DNA of 7,960 nucleotides from Deltaproteobacteria bacterium (lineage in GTDB: Bacteria > Desulfobacterota_B > Binatia > Binatales > Binataceae): assembly GCA_021827465.1 (NCBI GenBank), contig JAKAVX010000099.1, positions 1 to 7,960 on the forward strand, in the 5' to 3' direction. How positions within the stretch are numbered: the stretch's first letter is position 1; each line of letters starts with the position of its first letter. The notes beneath the pieces are model-generated. The model made no database searches. It worked only from the letters and a program-made list of their open reading frames with translations, and was not told the DNA's origin. Of this stretch, positions 1 through 5,410 are shown piece after piece. The position numbers were made by a program, and so were the translations under genes.

Positions 1-131
1 GATCTATCCCGCAGGTCTTCATCAACGGCAAGTTCATCGGCGGATGCGATATCGTGCGCGAATTGTTCGAAACCGGAGAACTCGAACCAATGGTCAAGGC
101 GGCGCTGGCCGAGGGTGCGAGCCGCGGCTAG
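1..131 (+). CDS. grxD: Monothiol glutaredoxin (Grx4/GrxD type), C-terminal fragment
   Basis: The reading frame begins at base 3, is open from the left edge and stops at TAG 129-131, giving 42 residues. They read [18 protein letters not shown] and then [17 protein letters not shown], the C-terminal half of a CGFS-type monothiol glutaredoxin. Visible marks are the conserved Ile-Pro (cis-proline that shapes the glutathione site), the Gly-Gly-Cys-Asp-Ile stretch that contacts glutathione, and the last helix with the GEL motif. The CGFS active site lies outside the window, so the monothiol assignment rests on the GGCDIV form. Family members are cytoplasmic, bind a [2Fe-2S] cluster through glutathione, and act in iron-sulfur trafficking, often with BolA proteins. 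The gene upstream cannot be seen. A strong hairpin terminator follows 23 bases after the stop, so this is the last gene of its transcript. Confidence 0.9.
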   Translation, partial: SIPQVFINGKFIGGCDIVRELFETGELEPMVKAALAEGASRG

Positions 132-154
132 CCGCTCTCTTTTGATTTGATCGC

Positions 155-189
155 AAAGGCGCTTTGGGACAAACCCGAAGCGCCTTTTT
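155..189 (+). terminator. Rho-independent terminator after grxD, possibly bidirectional
   Basis: Bases 155-168 pair with 174-187 in a 14-bp stem (one T-G pair at 165/177), closing a five-base ACAAA loop. The stem begins AAAGGCGCTT and returns AAGCGCCTTT. On the + strand it runs into TTTTTC at 185-190 and further T-rich DNA (ATTTTTCG, then TTTTTT) to about 215. It sits between the convergent grxD end and doxX end. Read from the minus strand the hairpin is equally strong but its trailing T run is shorter, so doxX may share it less efficiently. Confidence 0.88.
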
Positions 190-223
190 CATTTTTCGTT
201 TTTTCGTTCCCGCAACTGCGCGT

Positions 224-613
224 TCAGGAAGCCTGCCGGCCGTCCAGGCTGAGAGCGCCGGGCCCCTGCGCCGCGACGATCAGAAGGCCGCCCATGATGG
301 CGAGGTTTTTCATTACGTGCGCCGGCTGATCCGGTATGACGTGAAAGATGATCGTGACCGGAATGAGAAACAGGAAAAGAATTATCGCGGCGTACCTGAC
401 CTTGAACCCGAGTATCAACGAGAGCCCGCCGAGCACTTCGACCGTCGCGGCGATAAACGCGAGCGGCGGTACGATGCCTTTGGGCATCCCCATCGCGGCC
501 ATATAATGCTGCGTGCCGGTCATGTTCGAGAATTTGCCGAGGCCGGCGGTGACAAAAATCACCGACATCAGAATCCTGCCAAGAAGCGCGCCGCCGTTAT
601 TCCACCCTTTCAT
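224..613 (-). CDS. DoxX family integral membrane protein
   Basis: A 129-residue protein with four hydrophobic segments at about residues 9-27, 48-70, 73-93 and 100-117, the compact four-helix layout of the DoxX/DoxD family. The first helix contains the family-like GRILMSVIFVTAGLGKF stretch, and the short loop before helix 2 has the GMP..I.PPLAF pattern. Such proteins are inner-membrane components of poorly defined function; some are linked to thiosulfate:quinone oxidoreduction or to redox and thiol stress, but this sequence does not say which. An upstream in-frame ATG at 643 would add ten residues. I prefer the ATG at 613 because GGAGG lies eight bases before it and the product then starts immediately before the first helix. 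The gene is divergent from the hydrolase and convergent with grxD, and seems monocistronic. Confidence 0.85.
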   Translation of the reverse strand: MKGWNNGGALLGRILMSVIFVTAGLGKFSNMTGTQHYMAAMGMPKGIVPPLAFIAATVEVLGGLSLILGFKVRYAAIILFLFLIPVTIIFHVIPDQPAHVMKNLAIMGGLLIVAAQGPGALSLDGRQAS

Positions 614-665
614 CTGTCTTTCCTCCGAGTGGCTATTTAGCATCGGCGCCGCGGCTGCGCATATA

Positions 666-695
666 TTGATTTTCCGCCTGCCCCTAAAGTAGAGA
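666..695 (+). promoter_or_regulatory. Possible sigma70-like promoter for the hydrolase gene
   Basis: TTGATT at 666-671 and TAGAGA at 690-695 are separated by 18 bases in the roughly 110-bp spacer between the divergent doxX and hydrolase genes. Both hexamers are only partial matches to the -35 and -10 consensus, and the call leans on position alone. Confidence 0.25.
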
Positions 696-726
696 AGTAG
701 GGTTATTCCCTTCGGGAGGTAGTGCG

Positions 727-1617
727 ATGGCGACTGAGCAGGATCGCGAATTCCTGAAACAGCTTGCCGGCTTCAAACCTCCGCAGAGTGTCGCCGAACT
801 GCGCGCGACGCTCGATACGTTCGCGGCGATTCTCAATGCCGACCTGCCCGAGATTGGCGCGCTCCACGAAAATGTCGAGTTGCGTCCCGGGCTTACCGCC
901 GATGTCGCGGTTCCCAAAGGTTCGGGACCATTTCCCGTGGTCGTGTACCTGCACGGCGGCGGATGGGTCGCGGGAAACCCGCGCACCCACCGCAAGCTCG
1001 CGATGCAGTTCGCCGAGCGGGGCTATCTCGCGATCAACCTGGATTATCGTCTCGCACCGGAGAATCCGTTTCCGGCTCCGCTCGACGATTGCATCTACGC
1101 GATCAAATGGGCGGGCCGCAACGCCGCGCGATGGAACGGCGACCCAAGCCGCACGGCCGTCGGCGGCGATTCGGCCGGAGGAAACCTGAGCGCCGCCGCG
1201 CTGACGGCGCTCGCGTCCGAAAACTACGACGGCCCAAAGCCGCGCGCAGCGCTGCTTATCTACGGCGTATTCGATTTTCCCGCTGTGCTCGCGCGGGCCC
1301 GAGGCGATCGCTCGGCCGAGATGATGGCGCGCGCGTATCTTGACGGCGCTTATCCGGCGATGCTGCGCGATCCGCGGGTAAGCCCGCTCGCAGCCGTGAG
1401 ACCCGCAGCGCTCCCGCCGAGCTTCATAATCTGCGGCGGCGCGGACCCGCTATTGCCCGATTCGAAGGCGATGAGCGAGGCGCTCGGCGGCGCGGATATC
1501 GCGCACGAGCTTCACGTTCTCGGCGAGATGCCGCACGGATTTCTCCAGATGGGCATGCTCTCGGGATGCGCCGACGGGCTTGGGCGGATGTTCGATTTCC
1601 TCGGCCGTACTCTGTGA
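727..1617 (+). CDS. Alpha/beta hydrolase, HSL/acetyl-esterase type (Abhydrolase_3)
   Basis: A 296-residue serine hydrolase of the hormone-sensitive lipase branch. The oxyanion-hole HGGGW is at residues 76-80 and DYRLAPE at 106-112. The nucleophile elbow GDSAGGN is at 147-153 with Ser149 as nucleophile. Asp240 in GGADPLLPD and His270 in EMPHGF complete the triad at normal spacing. The HGGG and GDSAGG forms mark bacterial carboxylesterases acting on short-acyl esters; the true substrate is unknown. Residues 1-60 form the usual cap region, here with helix-rich sequence, and no signal peptide or membrane segment is seen, so the enzyme is probably cytoplasmic. The ATG start is backed by GGAGG at 715-719, seven bases upstream. 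The gene stands alone: divergent from doxX and convergent with mepK, with 45 bases to the mepK end. Confidence 0.93.
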   Translation: MATEQDREFLKQLAGFKPPQSVAELRATLDTFAAILNADLPEIGALHENVELRPGLTADVAVPKGSGPFPVVVYLHGGGWVAGNPRTHRKLAMQFAERGYLAINLDYRLAPENPFPAPLDDCIYAIKWAGRNAARWNGDPSRTAVGGDSAGGNLSAAALTALASENYDGPKPRAALLIYGVFDFPAVLARARGDRSAEMMARAYLDGAYPAMLRDPRVSPLAAVRPAALPPSFIICGGADPLLPDSKAMSEALGGADIAHELHVLGEMPHGFLQMGMLSGCADGLGRMFDFLGRTL

Positions 1618-1662
1618 TGCGCAACGCCGCCGGTTCGGGGTGCGAGCTTGCGGCGCTCCCGC

Positions 1663-2244
1663 CTACCAGTAGCGCACGCGCCCGGTATCGACGTGAACGA
1701 AGTCCGAGTGCGGGTAATAGCCCACGCCGCCGCCGCGCAGCGACATCGCGGTACGCCGTAGCGCGAGCAGCGCCCGTCCCGGCACGCGGATGTCGATCGC
1801 CTTGCCCTGGATATGAAGGCTGTGAACCGCTACGCCCTCGCTGCGCGCGTGCAGCATCGCGTTGGTCTGCGGCGAACGGTATCCCGAGATAACGTCGAAC
1901 GGCTTGGAAGTCTCCAGCTTGCCGTTGAGCGCGACCAGCAGGTCGAGCAGGCGCGGATCAATCGCCTTGACCTCCCCGGTTCGGAAGTCCCGCAGAAGGT
2001 AATTGATCTCGTTAAGGGCTCCGCGGACGTAATTGCCGTCCTCGAAGTAGGTGCTCTTCAGGTTTTCGCCGGTATGGAGGTTGTAGAAGGAAAGAGACCT
2101 GGGCTTGGTACCGGGCAGCCTCACCGCCGCCATCGCGACACCCGGAATCAACATCGGTGCCGCCGCCATCAAGGCCGTCCTGACAAACCGCCGCCTGCTT
2201 ATAGTCCCCGGCAAGGACTTTTCGTCGCGTGCGCCAAAACTCAT
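1663..2244 (-). CDS. mepK: MepK-like murein endopeptidase (DUF882/YcbK, peptidase M15 fold)
   Basis: The 193-residue product is similar to E. coli MepK (YcbK) over its length. A Tat signal is visible: SRRRF at 16-20, a hydrophobic stretch at about 24-34, and a likely cleavage after AMA at about residue 39, so the enzyme should be exported folded to the periplasm. The mature part has NLHTGE at 55-60, ISGYRSPQTN at 119-128, SLHIQGKAID at 142-151 and VGYYPHSDFVHVDTG at 174-188. The zinc ligands His144, Asp151 and His184 sit at the spacing of the E. coli H133, D140, H173. E. coli MepK cleaves 3-3 (mDAP-mDAP) peptidoglycan crosslinks. The start ATG overlaps the stop of the L,D-transpeptidase gene (ATGA, 2244-2241), and GGAGG lies nine bases upstream inside that gene, so translation is probably coupled. 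The stop is TAG. Confidence 0.93.
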   Translation of the reverse strand: MSFGARDEKSLPGTISRRRFVRTALMAAAPMLIPGVAMAAVRLPGTKPRSLSFYNLHTGENLKSTYFEDGNYVRGALNEINYLLRDFRTGEVKAIDPRLLDLLVALNGKLETSKPFDVISGYRSPQTNAMLHARSEGVAVHSLHIQGKAIDIRVPGRALLALRRTAMSLRGGGVGYYPHSDFVHVDTGRVRYW

Positions 2245-3176
2245 CGCGCTCCGCCTCCAGACAGATTGCGCGCGGCCGTAACTTCTTGCGCGATTCCCTG
2301 AGCGCGTCTGATCACTTCCGCTGCGCGCGACCAGTCAATCAGATTTTCGAGATGATTGGAATCCGCGATGGCCTTGATGACCGGGAGCGCCGGACCACGC
2401 TTTCCGTAGATATCGTAATTGACCTCCAGGAAGACTTTTCCGTCGAGAAGCCTGGCGAGCAGGTACGGCTCGTAAATTATCTCTCCGCGATCGCCGATTT
2501 TTACGTTCTTGTAGAGCTGTTCGGCGTCGTCGGGATGGAGCCGGACGCATCCGTGGGTGCCGAAGGTGTAGATGCTCTCGGGCGCGTTGGTGCTGTGGAT
2601 TCCGTAGCCGGGGATGCTCAGCCCGATAAAATAGTCGCCGAGCGGATTGTCCGGACCGGGCGGCACGCGCGTCTCGACTGCCCAGCCGTTGCGGCGCATC
2701 TCCGCCTGTATCGAGACGGGGACTCTCCACACCGGATGTTTCCGCATCTCAAGGACCGAGAACGCACGCAGCGGCGTCGGCCATGAAGGACGACCGACCG
2801 CGGCCGGGTAAGCGCCGAACAGCTTTCCGTTCTTGAAGAAAAACAGCATCCGCTGCGGAAGGTTGAGGATGATTCCGTCGTGGAGATCGAACGGCACGAT
2901 ATGGCGGTTGTCGATGAGAAGCTTTTGCCCGGGGTGGATTCTCGAATCGACACGGATATGGTTCATCGCGACGATCGTGCGTACGTCGACGCCGAAGAAT
3001 CCCGCGATCTCGTAGAGCGTGTTGCCGCGCTCGACCGTAAATTCCTGCTCGCCGCCGACGATCGCGTGGCCCATTGGCTCGTGGAGTACGGAATTGGAGG
3101 TTTGCGCCGCGCCGGTGCCGACCAGGCAACTCACAAATATCGCGGCGCTCAGCCAAAGAAGCGTAAGTTTTCGCAC
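2241..3176 (-). CDS. Exported LysM plus YkuD L,D-transpeptidase (ErfK/YbiS type)
   Basis: A 311-residue periplasmic enzyme. Residues 1-24 form a Sec signal (hydrophobic LTLLWLSAAIFVSCLVG, likely cut after GAA). Residues 46-89 form one LysM peptidoglycan-binding motif (FTVERGNTLYEIAGFFGV, ending HPGQKLLI). The YkuD catalytic domain spans about 101-237, with GPDNPLGDYFIGLS at 174-187, the conserved GIHSTNAPESI at 192-202 and the active-site THGCVRL at 207-213; Cys210 is the nucleophile, His208 and His194 supporting. It usually has HGT where this protein has HST. Family members swap D-Ala4 to form 3-3 crosslinks or attach Braun lipoprotein; which one applies here is not visible. A tail of about 70 residues follows the domain. 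The start is GTG at 3176, chosen because it gives a complete signal peptide; its Shine-Dalgarno is poor. A small ORF ends 42 bases upstream and mepK follows with a 4-base overlap. Confidence 0.94.
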   Translation of the reverse strand: MRKLTLLWLSAAIFVSCLVGTGAAQTSNSVLHEPMGHAIVGGEQEFTVERGNTLYEIAGFFGVDVRTIVAMNHIRVDSRIHPGQKLLIDNRHIVPFDLHDGIILNLPQRMLFFFKNGKLFGAYPAAVGRPSWPTPLRAFSVLEMRKHPVWRVPVSIQAEMRRNGWAVETRVPPGPDNPLGDYFIGLSIPGYGIHSTNAPESIYTFGTHGCVRLHPDDAEQLYKNVKIGDRGEIIYEPYLLARLLDGKVFLEVNYDIYGKRGPALPVIKAIADSNHLENLIDWSRAAEVIRRAQGIAQEVTAARNLSGGGAR

Positions 3177-3218
3177 TGTCCGTATGAGAATGCTCAGAGT
3201 TCGACCGGGATCGGCGCT

Positions 3219-3396
3219 TCAGCGCTTCGCGCCACGCTTGAGCTTTTTCAGCGCCTGCTCGCCGCCCGCCATCTTGCGCGGCATCGGCTTACCCTGCATC
3301 CGGTCTCCAAGATAGGTGCCAAGCGCGAGCAGCAGATGATGCGAGTGCGCGTTTCTGATCGTCGTCCTTCTGGTACCTGATTTGCGTATCAGCCAT
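3219..3396 (-). pseudogene. Small ORF with apparent +1 frameshift, upstream of the L,D-transpeptidase gene
   Basis: Not recognised. From ATG at 3396 the frame reads MADTQIRYQKDDDQ and then runs to an early TAA at 3289, with an unconvincing Ser/Ala/Trp-rich tail. In the +1 frame the downstream DNA reads NAHSHHLLLALGTYLGDR, then MQGKPMPRKMAGGEQALKKL and KRGAKR to TGA at 3219-3221, with G/C-rich third codon positions and few rare codons. That frame has no upstream ATG before a TAG at about 3449. Skipping one base near AAA 3354-3352 joins them into a 58-residue basic protein. A GGAGA lies 11 bases before the ATG. The gene may be broken, may contain a sequencing or assembly error, or may use ribosomal frameshifting. 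It would be the first member of the minus-strand operon with the L,D-transpeptidase and mepK. Confidence 0.42.
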
Positions 3397-3446
3397 GGCG
3401 CTTCTCTTCTCCGAGGCGGGCCGACGCAGGCAGCGCGTCCGGGACC

Positions 3447-3477
3447 CTATTTGCTCGCCGGAGGCGCTTAAGTACAA
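3447..3477 (-). promoter_or_regulatory. Possible promoter for the cell-wall operon (minus strand)
   Basis: Read on the minus strand, TTGTAC (3477-3472) and AAATAG (3452-3447) are 19 bases apart and lie about 50-80 bases before the small ORF start at 3396. The -35 match is fair, the -10 weaker and the spacer long. It overlaps the plus-strand promoter candidate in the same 91-bp divergent spacer. Confidence 0.25.
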
Positions 3478-3478
3478 T
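3451..3478 (+). promoter_or_regulatory. Possible promoter driving a leaderless transcript of the 3488 ORF
   Basis: TTGCTC at 3451-3456 and TACAAT at 3473-3478 are 16 bases apart. The expected transcription start, about seven bases after the -10 element, falls at 3485-3486, only two or three bases before the ATG at 3488. No Shine-Dalgarno precedes that ATG at useful distance (GGAGG at 3460-3464 is 23 bases away), which agrees with a leaderless message if the ORF is real. Confidence 0.35.
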
Positions 3479-3487
3479 TCCCCGTTA

Positions 3488-3796
3488 ATGACGTTTGTGA
3501 CAAGGGGTGCCGCAAGGGTGCTCCGCACCGTGATGGTCGCGGCGATGGCCGCCGCGATGCTGACGGCGCTTGTTCCACATCGCTGGACTTCCGAGCACAT
3601 GACACCCGGAACTTGGGTGCATAGTGCGCGCGTGCGCGTCCAGCGCGACGTCATTGCGGTCAGTTCGGTCGATATAGCAGCTCTCTGCCGTCCACGAATC
3701 GAGACAGATTTCGTGGATCCAGAAGCCGCGCTTTCCTATATCCACCGCATCCTGACCAGGACCGAATTCCTGCGCGCCCCTCCCCTTCCGCTCTAG
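3488..3796 (+). CDS. Small hypothetical protein with N-terminal membrane segment
   Basis: Not recognised. From ATG 3488 to TAG 3794-3796 it encodes 102 residues. Residues 1-13 are positively charged (Arg6, Arg10, Arg13). Residues 14-29 are hydrophobic and Ala/Met-rich (TVMVAAMAAAMLTALV), so this is either a signal peptide or a single anchor. The remaining 70 residues, beginning HRWTSEHMTPGTW, would lie in the periplasm and contain one Cys (Cys67), three His and a Pro-rich end (APPLPL). A longer in-frame start at 3395 adds 31 residues but would place charged sequence before the signal and overlaps the start of the opposite-strand gene. There is no Shine-Dalgarno; a -10-like TACAAT ends ten bases upstream. 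It sits directly before the cus operon on the same strand, where small exported metal-related proteins are common, but no metal-binding motif is obvious. Third-position bias is weaker than in the neighbouring genes. Confidence 0.5.
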   Translation: MTFVTRGAARVLRTVMVAAMAAAMLTALVPHRWTSEHMTPGTWVHSARVRVQRDVIAVSSVDIAALCRPRIETDFVDPEAALSYIHRILTRTEFLRAPPLPL

Positions 3797-3814
3797 TCCT
3801 CGTCTGAAAAACCA

Positions 3815-3873
3815 CGTTAGTGCGCGCGCTCCGGACGGAACGTTCGATCGTCCGAGGGCGAGCGCGGCTAACG
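3815..3873 (+). repeat. 59-nt interrupted stem-loop upstream of cusC
   Basis: Three nested helices stack around one loop: CGTTAG 3815-3820 with CTAACG 3868-3873, CGCGCTC 3825-3831 with GAGCGCG 3860-3866, and CGGACG 3832-3837 with CGTCCG 3849-3854, 19 pairs in all. The helices are interrupted by a 4/1 internal loop and a five-base bulge (3855-3859). The 11-base loop contains the palindrome GAACGTTC (3838-3845). The outer arm merges into a second perfect palindrome TAACGCGTTA (3869-3878). It begins 19 bases after the stop of the small ORF. There is no T run, so it is not a canonical intrinsic terminator; it could be an RNA structure in the cus leader, a processing site or a DNA-level operator. 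Confidence 0.6.
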
Positions 3874-3893
3874 CGTTATGCATCGCCCGATTT

Positions 3894-3910
3894 GGCACAT
3901 GGTGTGTGCC
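3894..3910 (+). promoter_or_regulatory. Perfect dyad GGCACA-N5-TGTGCC before cusC, candidate operator
   Basis: GGCACA at 3894-3899 and TGTGCC at 3905-3910 form a perfect 6-bp inverted repeat around TGGTG. It lies 37-53 bases before the cusC ATG and overlaps a TTGGCA (3892-3897) that could serve as a -35 element, although no good -10 follows at 16-18 bases. It does not look like the known CueR or CusR boxes as I know them. It could instead fold as a small RNA hairpin. Confidence 0.35.
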
Positions 3911-3926
3911 GAAAAGGGGTAACGGA

Positions 3927-3950
3927 ATGAAAGGGGCAGCGAACAGATGA
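3927..3950 (+). other. Possible 7-codon leader ORF overlapping the cusC start
   Basis: ATG at 3927 begins MKGAANR and ends at TGA 3948-3950, which overlaps the cusC ATG (3947-3949) as ATGA. GGGG at 3916-3919 lies seven bases upstream, a better-placed ribosome site than the AGGGG at 3932-3936 (ten bases before the cusC ATG), which is itself inside the mini-ORF. Ribosomes ending here could restart on cusC. A seven-codon frame easily arises by chance, so the call is tentative. Confidence 0.22.
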
Positions 3951-5410
3951 TCCGGCGGGTGTACCAGAAAAAAGGTCCAATTCGTGTCGTAGCGGGAATT
4001 CTCGCGACAGGTCTCCTCGCCCTGCTCGGTGCGGGTGCGCTCCAAGCTGCAAACAAACCGGAAACACCCTCACCCTCTCAAACCGTCGCCAAACCGCCGC
4101 TCACGCCGTTGGTTCCTCCGCCAGTGCCGGGTCAGCAGCTCAAGATGCCCGAACTTCCCAAGAAGTTCGAAAACGACCCCAAGATCGTGGCGAAAGAACT
4201 GGGCCAGCTTATTCAGGAGGCGGTCAAGCGAAACCCGCAACTGGCGGCCTCGCGTGAGTCGCTTGAGGCCTCCAAGGCGCGCGTTCCGCAGGCCGGGATG
4301 CCCGATGACCCAAGGGTCGGGTTCAGGATGAAAGATTTGCCGACAACCTTTTCGATGACGCGCGAGAACGCGACCCAGAAACAGGCCCAGTTCGCGCAGT
4401 CCTATCCGTTTCCGGGAAAGCTCACGTTAAGGCAGAAAATCGCGGGCCAGAGCGCAGTCCAATTCCGCGAGCGCAGCCATGCCGAGCTGGTGAGCCTGGT
4501 CACCCAGGTGCGCTCCGATTTCGCCGACATATTCATGGTCGATAAGGATATCGAAGTTGCGATGGAGCGCCGGCGCCGGCTCCAGGACCTCGTCGATATC
4601 GCAACGTCGAAGTACAAGGTCGGGCCGGGCCTGCAACAGGATGTGCTGAACGCCGACGTCGCGCTCACCAGGGTCGACAGCACTCTAATCGAACTCGCCC
4701 GCAAACGGCGCAGCCGCGAAATTCAGCTAGCCACCCTTCTCAACCGCGCCTCGGTGACGGTCGAGCCGCTCGGCGTGCTTCCGGTCGTGACATTGAAACA
4801 TTCGCCGGCCGAGCTCGAACAACTGGCCACCGAGGTGAATCCGCTGGTGCGCGAGCGAGAAGCGGCGGTCAAGCGCGACGAATTCGCGCTCAGACTGGCG
4901 GGGATTGCGCCGCTGCCGGATTTCGCGTTCGCCGCCTCGTATGGCTCGCGCGTGGATCATCCGCCACCCGCGCCGATTTCGGCGTTGAGTCGTCCCGACC
5001 TGATGAGAGCTGAGGTCATGATGACGGTGCCGCTCTTCTACCCCTGGAAGCAGCGCATGATGCTGGTCGAGGCCGAGGCGAACCTGCGCCGCAGCCGCTC
5101 GCAACTCGAAGCGGCGCGCCGCGGCGCGATCGACGAGCTTCACGATCTGCTCGTCAGACTCTCGCAACATGAGCAGGTGGCAGCCTCGTTCCGCGACGAA
5201 GTGATCCCGGTGGCGCGCGCTGCGGTGTCGGCCTCGCTAAACGCCTACCAGGTGAACAGGGTCGATTTTCTGACCGTGCTTGCAGCGCAGGACAACCTTG
5301 ACAACTACCAGGCCGAATACTGGCTCAACGAAGCCGAGAGGTTCCGCGACCTCGCGAAGATTGACGAAGTGACCGGAGCGGTTCTGCTCGAGGATGGGTG
5401 GAGCAAATGA
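3947..5410 (+). CDS. cusC: CusC-like outer membrane efflux protein (TolC/OEP family)
   Basis: A 487-residue outer-membrane channel subunit of a heavy-metal RND pump. Residues 13-35 form a Sec signal (hydrophobic VVAGILATGLLALLGAGA, likely cut after LQA). Residues 38-72 form a Pro-rich linker before the barrel and helices. The first OEP half covers about 82-275, with the family stretch QSYPFPGKLTLRQK at 151-164 and YKVGPGLQQDVLNADVAL at 223-240; the second half covers about 287-470, with YQVNRVDFLTVLAAQDNL at 434-451. The length fits CusC/CzcC. Unlike E. coli CusC there is no lipobox Cys, so it should not be acylated. The trimer would span the outer membrane and meet CusB/CusA in the periplasm. 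It is the first gene of the operon, and its TGA overlaps the cusB ATG. Cu/Ag rather than Zn/Co specificity is inferred from CusA downstream. Confidence 0.93.
   Translation: MIRRVYQKKGPIRVVAGILATGLLALLGAGALQAANKPETPSPSQTVAKPPLTPLVPPPVPGQQLKMPELPKKFENDPKIVAKELGQLIQEAVKRNPQLAASRESLEASKARVPQAGMPDDPRVGFRMKDLPTTFSMTRENATQKQAQFAQSYPFPGKLTLRQKIAGQSAVQFRERSHAELVSLVTQVRSDFADIFMVDKDIEVAMERRRRLQDLVDIATSKYKVGPGLQQDVLNADVALTRVDSTLIELARKRRSREIQLATLLNRASVTVEPLGVLPVVTLKHSPAELEQLATEVNPLVREREAAVKRDEFALRLAGIAPLPDFAFAASYGSRVDHPPPAPISALSRPDLMRAEVMMTVPLFYPWKQRMMLVEAEANLRRSRSQLEAARRGAIDELHDLLVRLSQHEQVAASFRDEVIPVARAAVSASLNAYQVNRVDFLTVLAAQDNLDNYQAEYWLNEAERFRDLAKIDEVTGAVLLEDGWSK

Noticed and set aside
164..640. A 158-codon plus-strand open frame over the DoxX gene
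   Set aside because: Its product is rich in Arg, Asp and His with no domain features, typical of the antisense of a high-GC gene, while the minus strand gives a clean four-helix membrane protein with a ribosome site.
1625..1655. Hairpin CGCCGC / GCGGCG between the convergent hydrolase and mepK ends
   Set aside because: It has only six pairs, a 19-base loop and no T run on either strand, which is expected by chance at this GC content.
3395..3487. Longer start (ATG 3395) for the small 3488 ORF
   Set aside because: It has no ribosome site, puts an Arg-rich segment before the hydrophobic stretch, and would overlap both promoter candidates and the start of the divergent gene.
3485..4045. A 186-codon minus-strand open frame across the 3488 ORF, the palindromes and the cusC start
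   Set aside because: It overlaps the cusC signal peptide on the opposite strand, has unnatural His/Arg-rich composition and no ribosome site I would trust.
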